Shown here in pieces: positions 18,563 to 27,994 of a DNA stretch of 64,000 nucleotides; position 1 is the first letter of the stretch; every line of letters begins with the position of its first letter. Under the pieces are notes generated by a model. The model searched no databases and was not told where the DNA came from. It worked only from the letters and a program-made list of their open reading frames with translations. The position numbers and the translations under genes were made by a program. Origin of the DNA: an uncultured Bacilli bacterium (GTDB lineage Bacteria; Bacillota_I; Bacilli_A; RF39; UBA660); NCBI GenBank assembly GCA_934086815.1, contig CAKOIM010000002.1:25609-89608 (forward strand), in the 5' to 3' direction.

Positions 18563-18677
18563 AAAATTTGTTTATTATAACTTATAAAACAATAAAAATA
18601 AAGTTATAGTATTATTAAAGTCAAAAAAATAATAATGTATGATATACTATTATTAAATTATGTTTGGGAGGTACTAT

Positions 18678-20420
18678 ATGGCACGATTTGAATGGGATTT
18701 ACAACAAATATTTACTAGTAATGAAGAATTTTATAAAGAGATAGATAATGTAAAGCAACTACTTACAAATATTAAAAAATATAAAAGCACTAAATTAAAT
18801 TCAACTTTATTATTGGAATTATTAGATGAAAAATGGAAAATAAAAGAAAAAAGTAATAATATTTTAATTTATGGATCTTTAATGTATTATAAAAATATAA
18901 AGGATGATGAATGTATTGAATTAAAAAGCACGGCGGAAACATTCAATAATAACGTAAATACAACGTTAAAATTTGTTGATAGAAAGATATTGGATTTAGG
19001 TTATGAAAAAATTTTAAATTTTATTGCTGAAAACCCTAAACTAGAAATTTATAAATTGTCTTTACATAATTTATTTCGACTTGAAGAACATGTGCAATCG
19101 GATGAAATAAATCAAAAATTAAAAATAAATAATGATCAAATAAATGAAAATTTAAAAAAATATAATAATTTACTTAGAGATATTAAATTTGGAAATATAA
19201 ATGTAAACGATAAAGAGGTTGAATTAACTTCATCAAATTTTGCAAAATATATTTCTTCTAGGGATAGTGATACAAGAAAACAAGCTTATTTTGCGGTTAA
19301 TTCTGCTTATGAAAAAGAAAAAAATATTTTTGCAAATATATTAAATAATATTTATGAGCAGAGAATAGAAAATGCCAATTTAGAAAAATACAATTCTGTT
19401 TTAGAAAAAACTCTATTTGAAGAAAATATTAATACTGAAATTTTAACTAAACTAATTAAGATTGTGAATAATAATTTAGATCTTATTCAAAACTATTTAA
19501 AACTTAAAGCAAATTTGTTAGAAATAAACGAACCCCACTTATATGATTTTGGAGTTCCATTAGACAATAATTTAAAAATTAAATATTCATTAAAAGACGC
19601 TCAAGAGATAATTCTTAATGCTTTAGAACCTTTAGGTACAGAATATATTGAAATAGTAAATAAACTATTTGATGGCCATATAGATGCTGAATTAAGTGAA
19701 AATAAACATCAATCTATAACTTTTTCTTGGAATACATATTCATTTATGAATTTTAGAGGGGCTTATATAGATTTAAAAAATATGATTCATGAAATTGGCC
19801 ATATTGTTAATTATTATTTATCAAAAAAAGAACAACCATTTATATATGAAGATAGTACTGTATTTGTTGGAGAAACAGCTTCCATAGTAAATGAAATACT
19901 TTTAAATAGATATTTATATAAACATACTAAGAGTAAAGAAGAAAAGATATTTTATTTAAGTAAGGAAATAGAAAATTATTTTACAACTGTATTTAAACAA
20001 GTTATGTATACTGAATTTGAAAATGAATTATATAAAATTAAAACTAATTTTGAATTAACATCAGAAATTTTAGAAGAAAAATATTATAATATATTAAAAA
20101 AGTATTATGGCAACAATATTATTTATGATAGAATTGCGGGTATTGAATGGTGTAGACTTGGCCATTTATATAGATGGAGTTATTACCCATATAAATATGC
20201 TACAGGATTATTAATTGCCAGTGTAGTAGTTGATTCTTTAATTGACAAAAAAACTTTAACAAAAGAAGATTATATTAAATTTTTATCTTCAGGAAGTAGT
20301 CATTACTCTCTAGATTTATTAAAAATGCTTAATATTGATTTAGTTAATACTGATGTAATAGAAAATGGCTTTAATGTAATGGCCGAAGATATAAATGAAT
20401 TAAAATCTTTAGGCAGATAA
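18678..20420 (+). CDS. pepF: M3-family oligoendopeptidase (PepF type)
   Basis: A cytosolic zinc metallopeptidase that trims short peptides. The 580-residue protein has the HExxH zinc motif as HEIGH at residues ~371-375 and a second glutamate ~25 residues on (VGETASIVNE), in the all-helical M3 fold. GGGAGG supports the ATG at 18678; the ATG 18 bases upstream overlaps the ribosome site. The 5' leader TTATGTTTGGGAGGT is the same as that of lon. It is a single-gene unit after the toxin locus. Confidence 0.93.
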   Translation: MARFEWDLQQIFTSNEEFYKEIDNVKQLLTNIKKYKSTKLNSTLLLELLDEKWKIKEKSNNILIYGSLMYYKNIKDDECIELKSTAETFNNNVNTTLKFVDRKILDLGYEKILNFIAENPKLEIYKLSLHNLFRLEEHVQSDEINQKLKINNDQINENLKKYNNLLRDIKFGNINVNDKEVELTSSNFAKYISSRDSDTRKQAYFAVNSAYEKEKNIFANILNNIYEQRIENANLEKYNSVLEKTLFEENINTEILTKLIKIVNNNLDLIQNYLKLKANLLEINEPHLYDFGVPLDNNLKIKYSLKDAQEIILNALEPLGTEYIEIVNKLFDGHIDAELSENKHQSITFSWNTYSFMNFRGAYIDLKNMIHEIGHIVNYYLSKKEQPFIYEDSTVFVGETASIVNEILLNRYLYKHTKSKEEKIFYLSKEIENYFTTVFKQVMYTEFENELYKIKTNFELTSEILEEKYYNILKKYYGNNIIYDRIAGIEWCRLGHLYRWSYYPYKYATGLLIASVVVDSLIDKKTLTKEDYIKFLSSGSSHYSLDLLKMLNIDLVNTDVIENGFNVMAEDINELKSLGR

Positions 20421-20614
20421 TGTTTGTTTAAAGTAATGGATATTCTTTTATTTATTAAACACAATAATTAATATGAAAAAAACAGATTATAAAAGTATCA
20501 AAATCAAGTGGCTTAATTCAAATTCCTTATTTACTTTAGTTAATTTTTGCTGTGGTTTTAAATTAGCTTAACAAAAACATAAAATTTTGCTAAAATTATT
20601 ATAGGTGTTTAAAA

Positions 20615-21301
20615 ATGAATCAAGAAAATTTTGGTAAAATCATTAAAGATATTCGTAAAAAATATGGGTTAACACAAAAACAACTCGCTGAAAAATATAA
20701 CGTTTCTTATCAAGCTGTAAGCAAATGGGAAAACGGTTTAAATATGCCTGATATAAGCTTAATAAAAGAGATTAGCAAAGATTTTAATATTAGTTTAGAT
20801 GAAATGCTTGGAAATAAAAAAAATACTAATAAAATAAAGTATATTGCTATTATATTAGGCGTAGGGATATTAATTGCAAGTTTTTTATTATTAGTTTTTA
20901 AAAAAGATGATTTTCAATTTAAAACAATAGATACGAGCTGTAATAATTTTAATGTTTCCGGCAATATTTCCTATAATCAAAATAAAACGGCCATACATAT
21001 AAGTAATATAGAATATTGTGGTAATGATGATAATAATTTATATAAAGAAATAGAATGTATCCTTTACGAAAGTAATAACGGTTATGAAAAAAAGATTAGT
21101 GAATATAAAGGTCAAAAAAATAATGCTACATTAGATGAATTTTTAAAAGAAGTAAAATTAGTAATTGACAATTATGAAACATCATGTAAATCTTACCAAG
21201 ATAATAATTTATATTTATCAATAAATGCTTTAAGTAAAGATAATAAAACAATAAATTATAAAATACCATTAAAACTTAATAATTGTAATGAACTAAAGTA
21301 A
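20615..21301 (+). CDS. membrane-anchored XRE-type HTH protein
   Basis: Residues ~5-62 are a Cro/CI helix-turn-helix domain (LTQKQLAEKYNVSYQAVSKWENG). A membrane span follows at ~72-93 and the rest is an extracytoplasmic domain with five cysteines, probably some in disulfides. This layout suggests a one-component sensor that binds DNA inside and senses outside. The target is unknown. The ribosome site is weak (AGGTG). The 194 bases upstream of it hold no supported gene. Confidence 0.8.
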   Translation: MNQENFGKIIKDIRKKYGLTQKQLAEKYNVSYQAVSKWENGLNMPDISLIKEISKDFNISLDEMLGNKKNTNKIKYIAIILGVGILIASFLLLVFKKDDFQFKTIDTSCNNFNVSGNISYNQNKTAIHISNIEYCGNDDNNLYKEIECILYESNNGYEKKISEYKGQKNNATLDEFLKEVKLVIDNYETSCKSYQDNNLYLSINALSKDNKTINYKIPLKLNNCNELK

Positions 21302-21379
21302 GTTATATTACATAAAATGACAAAAAACGACTTTTCATATTTCTATCACAAAAATTTCACAATTAAATAGTATAGTATT

Positions 21380-21569
21380 ATTGTGGCAGTAAGATTAGGG
21401 TTTTAATAGTTTTATTGATCATTAACTCTTTTACAAACCTTTCTATAATTTTTTTATAAAATTATAGTCTTATAGTTCCTACAATATTAAGTATTAAAAG
21501 TTTTCTTTTAAATAGATAAAATTCATTAAAACTTAGTGTCACACTAGATAGGTTAATTCCTATCTTTTT
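21380..21569 (+). ncRNA. rod-shaped structured RNA candidate (6S-like)
   Basis: About 190 bases with long-range pairing. TGTGGCAGTAAG (21382-21393) pairs with CTTAGTGTCACA (21532-21543), then GTTTTAAT..TTTTAT pairs with ATAAAA..ATTAAAAC just inside. Around the apex CTATAATTTT and AAAATTATAG form a perfect 10-bp hairpin. A clean terminator follows at once. No reading frame fits. Length and rod shape resemble 6S RNA, but a better-placed 6S candidate lies at 36.0-36.1 kb, so this could be a second 6S RNA or another class. Confidence 0.5.
21546..21569 (+). terminator. terminator of the rod-shaped RNA
   Basis: AGATAGG and CCTATCT form a 7-bp stem with loop TTAATT, followed by a T run. Confidence 0.85.
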
Positions 21570-21571
21570 AT

Positions 21572-21600
21572 TTGCAATTAATGTCTTTTTTTGATAGAAT
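21572..21600 (+). promoter_or_regulatory. promoter of the ireB-ruvX-mltG operon
   Basis: TTGCAA (21572-21577) and TAGAAT (21595-21600) have a 17-base spacer and lie 33 bases ahead of the ireB start. Confidence 0.65.
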
Positions 21601-21632
21601 TAGTATGTGTTAATTTAGAAAGAGAGAATTTT

Positions 21633-21878
21633 ATGAACGATAACACTAGTATATTTAATGTAAATGATTTAAGACAAGAATTAATTTTAATGAATGTAAA
21701 TGAGGTTATTAGATCTTTAGAAAAAAAGGGCTATAACGCAATCAATCAATTAGTAGGCTATTTAACTACTGGTGATAAAGCCTATATAACAAGTTATGAT
21801 AATGCTAGAGGAAAAATAAGTCAGTTTGAAAGAAGTGAAATATTAATGGCAATATTAGGAGCATATTTAGGTAGATAA
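21633..21878 (+). CDS. ireB: IreB-family regulatory phosphoprotein (DUF965)
   Basis: An 81-residue UPF0297 protein. In enterococci IreB is phosphorylated by the Ser/Thr kinase IreK and lowers cephalosporin resistance. Family phrases LEKKGYNAINQLVGYLTTGDKAYITSY.NAR and the C-terminal LGR are present. AGAGAG lies upstream of the ATG. The stop overlaps the ruvX start (TAATG). The order ireB-ruvX-DUF1292 is conserved across Bacillota and supports the call. Confidence 0.94.
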   Translation: MNDNTSIFNVNDLRQELILMNVNEVIRSLEKKGYNAINQLVGYLTTGDKAYITSYDNARGKISQFERSEILMAILGAYLGR

Positions 21879-22291
21879 TGCGTTATTTAGGATTAGATCT
21901 AGGAACTAAAACTTTAGGAGTATCTATAAGTGATAAAACTAATACTTTAGTTAGTCCATTAAAATTAATTAAATTTACAAAAGAAAATTATGATGAAGCA
22001 GTAAAAGAATTACTGTTAGTAATAAAAGAATATAATATTAAAGAAGTAGTATTAGGGTTACCTAAAAATATGGATAATACTTTAGGGTTTGCTGCGAATA
22101 GAAGTTTAAATTTTAAAGAAATGTTAGAAAAAGAAGATGTTATTGTTCATTTAGAAGATGAAAGATTAACTACGGTCGAAGCTCTTAATATACTTAAAAA
22201 TAATGGAAATAAAAATATTAAAAGCCAAGAGAAAACTGATATATTATCAGCGGTACTAATATTAGAAAACTATTTAAAGAGGGTATCATGA
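21878..22291 (+). CDS. ruvX: RuvX/YqgF-type Holliday junction resolvase
   Basis: An RNase H-fold nuclease involved in 16S rRNA 5' maturation and, by name, junction resolution. The 137-residue protein opens with LGLDLGTKTLGVSISD (catalytic Asp) and carries VLGLPKNMD, LEDERLTTVEA and a late Asp (KTDILSAVLIL). It is coupled to ireB upstream and overlaps the DUF1292 gene by ATGA. Confidence 0.95.
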   Translation: MRYLGLDLGTKTLGVSISDKTNTLVSPLKLIKFTKENYDEAVKELLLVIKEYNIKEVVLGLPKNMDNTLGFAANRSLNFKEMLEKEDVIVHLEDERLTTVEALNILKNNGNKNIKSQEKTDILSAVLILENYLKRVS

Positions 22292-22554
22292 AAAATAAAA
22301 TAATAATTAGTAATGATGAGAATAAAGAGGAATATAAATTATTATTAAAAGTTGATATAGATAATATTACATATGTTATTTATACTTTAAATGAAGAAAA
22401 TGACTGTAATGATATTATTTGTTATGCGGCTATTTATAAAAAAGAAAAAGGTAGGCAATACTTGATGCCTATTGAAGATGAGTATATGATTGAACTTTTA
22501 GATAGTATTTTAATGCAAGTACAAAATTTAGCGAATAAAAAGGATGTTGATTAA
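22288..22554 (+). CDS. DUF1292-family protein
   Basis: An 88-residue acidic protein of the DUF1292 (YrzB-like) family of Bacillota, function unknown. It has the typical single-domain length and a C-terminal helical end. It overlaps ruvX by four bases and the next gene follows within a few bases, so it is in the same operon. The assignment rests on position as much as sequence. Confidence 0.78.
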   Translation: MKNKIIISNDENKEEYKLLLKVDIDNITYVIYTLNEENDCNDIICYAAIYKKEKGRQYLMPIEDEYMIELLDSILMQVQNLANKKDVD

Positions 22555-22555
22555 G

Positions 22556-23605
22556 ATGAAATATAAGAAAACAATTATAATTATAGCAAGTATATTTTTA
22601 GTACTTTTAATAGGTATTACAAGTTATATGTTTTTATTAAGCCCAGTTGAAAATAAAAATGATAGTAATATTGTCTTTGTTGTAAATAAAGGTGAAGGAA
22701 AAAAAGAAATAGTTGCAAATTTAAAAAAAGCTAATTTAGTAAGAAGTAAATATGCAACTCTTATGTATATAGTAATCTCTAATAATAAAAATATACAAGC
22801 AGGAAGTTATAATTTAAATCGAAGTTTAAATACGAAAGAAATAATTAAACAATTAAATAATGGTGATGCAATAAAATTAAGTAAACCATCAGTAAGTATA
22901 ACATTTAAAGAAGGAATAACTTTAAAAAAATATTTAGAACTTATAAGTGAAAATATGGATCTTAATTATGATGATATGCTTAAAACAATTAATGATAAAG
23001 CTTTTGTTAAAAAATTAACAGATGAATATTGGTTTTTGACAAATGATGTATTAAGTGATAATATTTATTATGCCTTGGAAGGTTATTTGTATCCAAATAC
23101 ATATGAATTTTATAAAGATAGTGATATTGAAAGTATAATTAAAAAGATGCTTGATAATACTAAACAAAATTTAGAAAAATATAAAACTGAAATAGAAAAT
23201 AGTAATTATAGTATTCATGATATTATGACAATGGCATCAATTGTAGAAAAAGAAGCTATAAGTTATACGGACAGACAAAAGGTATCTCAAGTAATATATA
23301 CAAGATTAGATAAAAAAATGAGTCTTGGTATGGATGTTACAAGTTATTATGGAGTAGGAAAAGATATGAAAGAAAGTCTTACTATGAGTGATTTAAATAA
23401 TTCTAATCCTTATAATACAAGATTAACTTCTTTTATAGGTCTTCCAGCAGGTCCAATATGTAATCCTAGTATTGAAAGTATTAAAGCCGTTTTAAATCCA
23501 GCCGATACAGATTACATTTACTTCTTTGCAGATATTACAACGGGAAATGTTTATTTTACAAATGATTATAAAGAATTTGAAAATTTTAAAAAAATATATG
23601 GATAG
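22556..23605 (+). CDS. mltG: endolytic murein transglycosylase MltG (YceG-like)
   Basis: Cleaves nascent glycan strands at the membrane and sets their length. One N-terminal membrane span (residues ~6-27) is followed by a LysM-like region and the YceG domain with EGYLYPNTYEF, the ASIVEKEA segment and PYNTR...GLPAGPICNPS. I chose the ATG at 22556; another at 22544 overlaps the DUF1292 gene, and the AAGGA site fits neither ideally. Length is normal. Confidence 0.93.
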   Translation: MKYKKTIIIIASIFLVLLIGITSYMFLLSPVENKNDSNIVFVVNKGEGKKEIVANLKKANLVRSKYATLMYIVISNNKNIQAGSYNLNRSLNTKEIIKQLNNGDAIKLSKPSVSITFKEGITLKKYLELISENMDLNYDDMLKTINDKAFVKKLTDEYWFLTNDVLSDNIYYALEGYLYPNTYEFYKDSDIESIIKKMLDNTKQNLEKYKTEIENSNYSIHDIMTMASIVEKEAISYTDRQKVSQVIYTRLDKKMSLGMDVTSYYGVGKDMKESLTMSDLNNSNPYNTRLTSFIGLPAGPICNPSIESIKAVLNPADTDYIYFFADITTGNVYFTNDYKEFENFKKIYG

Positions 23606-23614
23606 GTGATTTAA

Positions 23615-24208
23615 ATGAAAGAACAAATATTAGAAATGGAAAAATATGCGGCCTTAAATAATGTGCCAATTATTGAAAAAAAATCAATTGTTTTTATAAT
23701 GAAATACATAAAAGAAAATAAAATTAAAAGTATTTTAGAAATTGGTAGTGCAATTGGATATTCTGCTATATTAATGGCATCAAGCACTCCGGAATGTGTA
23801 GTTACAACAATTGAAAGAGATGAAGCTAGATATATGGAATGTTTAAAAAACGTTAAAAAATGTGGTATGGAAAAGAAAATTAATGTTGTCTACCAAGATG
23901 CTTTGGAATTAAATTTATCCGAAGATTTAAAGTATGATTTAATTTTTATAGACGCCGCTAAAGGACAATATACAAAGTTTTTTGAAAAGTATAAACATTT
24001 TTTAAATCCAAATGGCGTAATAATTACTGATAATATTAAATTTCATGGTTATGTAGGATCATCAAGCAAATTAGATAAAGGAAATTTAAAAAGCCTAGTG
24101 CAAAAAATTGAAAGCTATATCGAATTTTTAAAGGAAAATACAGAGTTTGACACTAAATTTTATGATGTTGGTGATGGACTATCTGTAAGTGTATTAAAAA
24201 GTGAATAA
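23615..24208 (+). CDS. O-methyltransferase (YrrM-like, SAM-dependent)
   Basis: A 197-residue class I methyltransferase. The SAM-binding loop is LEIGSAIGYSAILMA, followed by TIERDEAR and the DLIFIDAAKGQY acidic segment with its metal-binding Asp. The DNIKFHG segment after it is typical of COMT-like O-methyltransferases. In Bacillota the relative between mltG and the U32 genes (TrmR/YrrM) methylates 5-hydroxyuridine 34 in tRNA, which fits the two U32 genes here; substrate by synteny only. Confidence 0.85.
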   Translation: MKEQILEMEKYAALNNVPIIEKKSIVFIMKYIKENKIKSILEIGSAIGYSAILMASSTPECVVTTIERDEARYMECLKNVKKCGMEKKINVVYQDALELNLSEDLKYDLIFIDAAKGQYTKFFEKYKHFLNPNGVIITDNIKFHGYVGSSSKLDKGNLKSLVQKIESYIEFLKENTEFDTKFYDVGDGLSVSVLKSE

Positions 24209-24965
24209 ATTAGTAACTGTTACAAATAAAGAGGTTATAAGTTCATTAAAAAAAGAGAATGTAACTTTACTATATCCTCTTCAATTTTTTTGTGTTGGGT
24301 ATGAAACATATTTTAATATAGATGAAATTGATGATTACTGTTTAGTAAATAGAATATTAACTGACGAAGATATTGAAAAATTAAAAGAAACTTTATCTAA
24401 CTCACAAATTAAGGGAATATTTTTTGACGATCTAGGGGTAATAGATGCTATAAAAGATTTAAAGATTAAAAAAGTATTAATATTAGATCATATTGCTGCT
24501 AATCATAAATCAATTAATTATTACTTAGATTATGTAGATAGCATCGTAGTTTCTAGCGATTTAACAAAAGATGAAATTGAGAATATTGTAAGTTTAGCTA
24601 AAAAAGAAGTTGTAATTAGTGTTTTTAGTCTAAAAGGTCTTATGTATTCTAGAAGAAATTTAATTAAAAATTATCATACATATTACAAATTACCAAATGA
24701 AAACATCATAAATGCTAGTATAGAAAACAAACATTTTATAGCCGTAGATGATGAACTCGGAACAAAGTTTTATGCATATCCATATTATAATGCTTTAGAA
24801 TTATTAAATTTAAAAAATGTTTTATTTTATTGGTATAATCCTATATTTTTGGATAAAGATAAAATTATCAAGCTTGTTATTCATAATGATATTACAAATA
24901 TACCAAATGATAAATTATTTTTAGATAAAAAAACAATATATAAAGTAGGTGATATAAATGCCTGA
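24201..24965 (+). CDS. U32-peptidase-related protein (YrrN position)
   Basis: A divergent 254-residue protein in the YrrN/TrhP1 position ahead of the main U32 gene. It has a TIM-barrel-like run of short strands (VLILDHIAAN, SIVVSSDLTKDE, VVISVFSLKGLMYSRRN), the last one matching the U32 'G...CY/M' area, but with few of the family's cysteines. The GTG start at 24201 overlaps the methyltransferase end by eight bases. Such pairs make 5-hydroxyuridine in tRNA from prephenate in Bacillus. The role here is inferred from context. Confidence 0.68.
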   Translation: MNKLVTVTNKEVISSLKKENVTLLYPLQFFCVGYETYFNIDEIDDYCLVNRILTDEDIEKLKETLSNSQIKGIFFDDLGVIDAIKDLKIKKVLILDHIAANHKSINYYLDYVDSIVVSSDLTKDEIENIVSLAKKEVVISVFSLKGLMYSRRNLIKNYHTYYKLPNENIINASIENKHFIAVDDELGTKFYAYPYYNALELLNLKNVLFYWYNPIFLDKDKIIKLVIHNDITNIPNDKLFLDKKTIYKVGDINA

Positions 24966-26145
24966 ATTACTGGCTCCGGCAGGAGATTTTATAAAGCTAG
25001 AAATAGCCTTTATGTATGGGGCTGATGCCATTTATTGTGGAGGAAAAAATTTTAGTCTAAGAGCTAATGCAAAAAATTTTAGTAATGAAGAGTTAAAAAA
25101 AGCCGTGGATATTGCTCATAAACTTGGAAAAAAGGTTTATATAACTGTAAATATTGTATTTCATGATGAAAATTTTAATGGTTTAGATGAGTATTTAAAA
25201 TTTTTAAATGATATAAAGGTTGATGGAATAATAGCGAGTGATATATCAGTTATAAAAAGAGTTAAAGATTTAGGTTTAAACTTACATATTTCTTTATCTA
25301 CGCAAGCTAGTACTTTAAATAGTTATGCTGTTAAGTTTTGGAAAAATTTAGGTGTAAATAGAGTTGTTCCGGCTAGGGAAGCTAATAAAGAAAGTCTTAT
25401 AAAGATAAAAAATGAAGGTATTGAAGTAGAAACATTTATCCATGGAGCTATGTGTACTTCTTTCAGTGGTAAATGTATCTTATCAAACTATATGACCCTT
25501 AGAGATTCTAATCGTGGGGGGTGTGCCCAAGTGTGTCGTTGGCCTTTTTTAGTGCAAAATAAAGAAGATCTTACAATAACACCGAAAGATTTAAATATGA
25601 TTCCCTTTATTAAAGAGGAAATTGATATGGGAATTGACTCCTTTAAAATTGAAGGAAGAATGCGTTCTATTTACTATGTAGCAACTGTTATACTGTGTTA
25701 TCGAAGATTAATTGATCACGCTTTAAATAATACCTTGACACAAGGATTGGAAAGTTATTACTTAAATATTTTAAATAGATGTGCAAATAGGGAATCAACA
25801 CCTCAATTTTTTGATAAGTTACCTGGTGTTAATGAACAATATTTTCAAGGCCGAACAGAGGTATCTAATCAAGATTTTTTAGGTTTAGTTCTTGATTATG
25901 ATAATACAACTAATATAGCTACTATAGAGGTAAGAAATTATTTTGAAGTTGGGGATGAAGTACAATTTTTTGGGCCTAATATAGAAACATTTAACTATAC
26001 TATAAATAAAATGTATAATGAAGATAATGAATTAATTGATATTGCTAGACACCCTAAAAGTATAATTAAAATGAAAATAGATAAAGAATTAGAAAAAAAT
26101 TATATGATGCGAATAAAAGTGTTTGACAAAGATAATTTTTTATAG
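24958..26145 (+). CDS. U32-family peptidase-like tRNA hydroxylation protein
   Basis: A 395-residue U32 protein beginning PELLAPAGDF with the typical GADAIYCGG. Cysteines likely to bind an iron-sulfur cluster are in HGAMCTSFSGKC, RGGCAQVCR and CANR. Relatives (TrhP/YrrO, RlhA) hydroxylate uridine 34 of tRNA or a cytidine of rRNA rather than digest proteins. The start overlaps the previous gene by eight bases. The promoter of greA lies in its last 25 bases. Confidence 0.88.
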   Translation: MPELLAPAGDFIKLEIAFMYGADAIYCGGKNFSLRANAKNFSNEELKKAVDIAHKLGKKVYITVNIVFHDENFNGLDEYLKFLNDIKVDGIIASDISVIKRVKDLGLNLHISLSTQASTLNSYAVKFWKNLGVNRVVPAREANKESLIKIKNEGIEVETFIHGAMCTSFSGKCILSNYMTLRDSNRGGCAQVCRWPFLVQNKEDLTITPKDLNMIPFIKEEIDMGIDSFKIEGRMRSIYYVATVILCYRRLIDHALNNTLTQGLESYYLNILNRCANRESTPQFFDKLPGVNEQYFQGRTEVSNQDFLGLVLDYDNTTNIATIEVRNYFEVGDEVQFFGPNIETFNYTINKMYNEDNELIDIARHPKSIIKMKIDKELEKNYMMRIKVFDKDNFL

Positions 26146-26151
26146 TATGAT
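26123..26151 (+). promoter_or_regulatory. greA promoter inside the U32 gene end
   Basis: TTGACA (26123-26128) and TATGAT (26146-26151) have a 17-base spacer. The boxes overlap the last codons and stop of the upstream gene, so greA can be transcribed alone. Confidence 0.82.
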
Positions 26152-26189
26152 TATGAACTATAAAAAGTAAAAAAAGGAGAAAGATAAAA

Positions 26190-26657
26190 ATGAAAAAAGA
26201 AAATACATTTATAATGACTGCGGAAGGGTTCGTAGAAGCAGAAAGTGAATTAAATGAACTTAAAAACGTTCGTCGTCCGGAAGTTATTAAAGCTTTAAAA
26301 GAAGCTAGAGCTCTAGGAGACTTATCAGAAAATGCTGATTATGATGCAGCTCGTAATGAACAAGCTATTATCGAAGCTAAAATTCAAGAACTTGAATATA
26401 AACTTGAACATGCAGAAATTATAAATAATAAAAATAAAGATGAAATTAACTTAGGATCAACAGTAACTATTAGTTATGATGATGGTGAAGAAGAAGAATA
26501 CAAAATTGTTGGCTCAATGGAAGCAGACCCTTTTGATAATAAAATATCTAATGAATCACCTTTGGGAGTTTCTTTACTTAAACATAAAGTCGGAGATATT
26601 GTAAATGTTGAAAGTCCAAACGGTGGTTACCAAATAAAAATAGTTAAAATAGCCTAG
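26190..26657 (+). CDS. greA: transcription elongation factor GreA
   Basis: Rescues backtracked RNA polymerase by stimulating transcript cleavage. At 155 residues it has the N-terminal coiled coil with the tip acidic pair in LGDLSENADYDAARNEQ (near residue 45) and the C-terminal FKBP-like domain (SNESPLGVSLL.HKVGD). AAAGGAGAA lies ahead of the ATG. Position after the U32 genes is as in Bacillus, except that no udk gene intervenes. Confidence 0.96.
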   Translation: MKKENTFIMTAEGFVEAESELNELKNVRRPEVIKALKEARALGDLSENADYDAARNEQAIIEAKIQELEYKLEHAEIINNKNKDEINLGSTVTISYDDGEEEEYKIVGSMEADPFDNKISNESPLGVSLLKHKVGDIVNVESPNGGYQIKIVKIA

Positions 26658-26662
26658 TTTTC

Positions 26663-26691
26663 TTGTAAAAGTTAAGAATTTATATTATAAT
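26663..26691 (+). promoter_or_regulatory. trigger factor promoter
   Basis: TTGTAA (26663-26668) and exact TATAAT (26686-26691) have a 17-base spacer, 27 bases before the start codon. Confidence 0.82.
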
Positions 26692-26717
26692 ATAGGAAGT
26701 TTAAAGGAAGGATATTT

Positions 26718-27962
26718 ATGAAAAACGTACATGAAATTGAAATTAAATTAGATAAGGAATGGATTGATGCTTTAGATGCAACATTCAAAAAGAAAAATAA
26801 GGAAGTAAAAATAGATGGTTTTAGAAAAGGAATGGCTTCAAAAGACATTTATTTAAAACATTTTGGTATTGAATCATTGTATGCAGATGCAGTAGATACT
26901 TGTATTGGAGTTGCTTATAAAAAAGCTTTAGAAGATAATAAACTTGTACCAGCTTGTGAACCAAGTGTTGATGTAACTGGAATTAGTGATTCAAATGTAA
27001 TATTTAAATTTAAAATTATTACAAAACCAGAAGTTACTTTGGGTGAATATAAAAACTTAAAAATTAAAAAAGAAAAAGTTAAAGTAACTGATGAAGAAAT
27101 TGATAATCAAATTGAACATATGCGTGGTCATATGGCTGATATTGTTGTAAAAGACAATGGAGAAATAGTAAATGGTGATACTGCTGTAATTAATTTTGAA
27201 GGAAAAGTTGATGGCAAAGTAGTAGATGGTGCTACTGGAGAAAATTATTCACTAGAAATAGGAAGTCATTCATTTATACCTGGATTTGAAGAAGGGCTAG
27301 TAGGTCTTAAAAAGGGTGATGTTAAAGAATTAAATTTAAAATTCCCTGAAAATTATGTTGAAGATTTAAAAGGAAAAGATGTAGTATTTACAGTTACTGT
27401 TAATGAAATTAAAACTAAAGTATTACCTGAAATTAACGAAGATTTCTTTAAAGATTTAGGATACGAAGACGTTAAAACTTTAGATGAATTAAAAAATAAA
27501 GTTAAAGAAGAATTAACTCATGAAAAGGAACATCAAGAAGAAGAAAAATTTATGGATCAAGTTTTAGAAACTGCAGTTAAAAATATGAAAATTGAATTAA
27601 ATGAAGAAATTGTAGACGAAGAAATCCATAGAATGATTAATCAATATGCAGAACAACTAAAAATGTATGGAATGGACATTAATGAATACTTTAAAATGAC
27701 AGGAATGAATGAAGAAACATTACATGTACAAATGAAACCAGAAGCAGAAAAGAGAGTAAAATACCGTTATTTATTAGAAGCTGTAGCTGAAAAAGAAGAT
27801 ATTAAATTTACTGAAAAAGAAATTGAAAAAGGTGCTGAAGATTTAGCTACTAAATATGGAATTACTAAAGATCAATTAATAGAATCTTTTGGTTCAATGG
27901 ATGTTGTTGAATACGATATGAAAATGCAAAAAGCTATTGAAATATTAAAAGAAAACAACTAA
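26718..27962 (+). CDS. tig: trigger factor, ribosome-associated chaperone and PPIase
   Basis: Binds nascent chains at the ribosome exit. The N-terminal domain has the ribosome-binding signature as GFRKGMASKDIY (usually GFRxGKxP). The middle FKBP-type prolyl isomerase domain has GDTAVINFEGKVDG and GSHSFIPGFEEGLVG, and the C-terminal helical chaperone arms follow. The 414 residues are close to the family length. It has its own promoter and terminator. Confidence 0.95.
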   Translation: MKNVHEIEIKLDKEWIDALDATFKKKNKEVKIDGFRKGMASKDIYLKHFGIESLYADAVDTCIGVAYKKALEDNKLVPACEPSVDVTGISDSNVIFKFKIITKPEVTLGEYKNLKIKKEKVKVTDEEIDNQIEHMRGHMADIVVKDNGEIVNGDTAVINFEGKVDGKVVDGATGENYSLEIGSHSFIPGFEEGLVGLKKGDVKELNLKFPENYVEDLKGKDVVFTVTVNEIKTKVLPEINEDFFKDLGYEDVKTLDELKNKVKEELTHEKEHQEEEKFMDQVLETAVKNMKIELNEEIVDEEIHRMINQYAEQLKMYGMDINEYFKMTGMNEETLHVQMKPEAEKRVKYRYLLEAVAEKEDIKFTEKEIEKGAEDLATKYGITKDQLIESFGSMDVVEYDMKMQKAIEILKENN

Positions 27963-27971
27963 TTTAAAAAG

Positions 27972-27994
27972 AGTAGGGAAGCCCCCTACTTTTT
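27972..27994 (+). terminator. Rho-independent terminator after tig
   Basis: AGTAGGG and CCCTACT form a 7-bp stem with a short loop, followed by TTTTT. Confidence 0.88.

Noticed and set aside
20473..20571. 32-codon frame between pepF and the HTH gene
   Set aside because: No ribosome site or promoter fits and the peptide has no recognisable feature.
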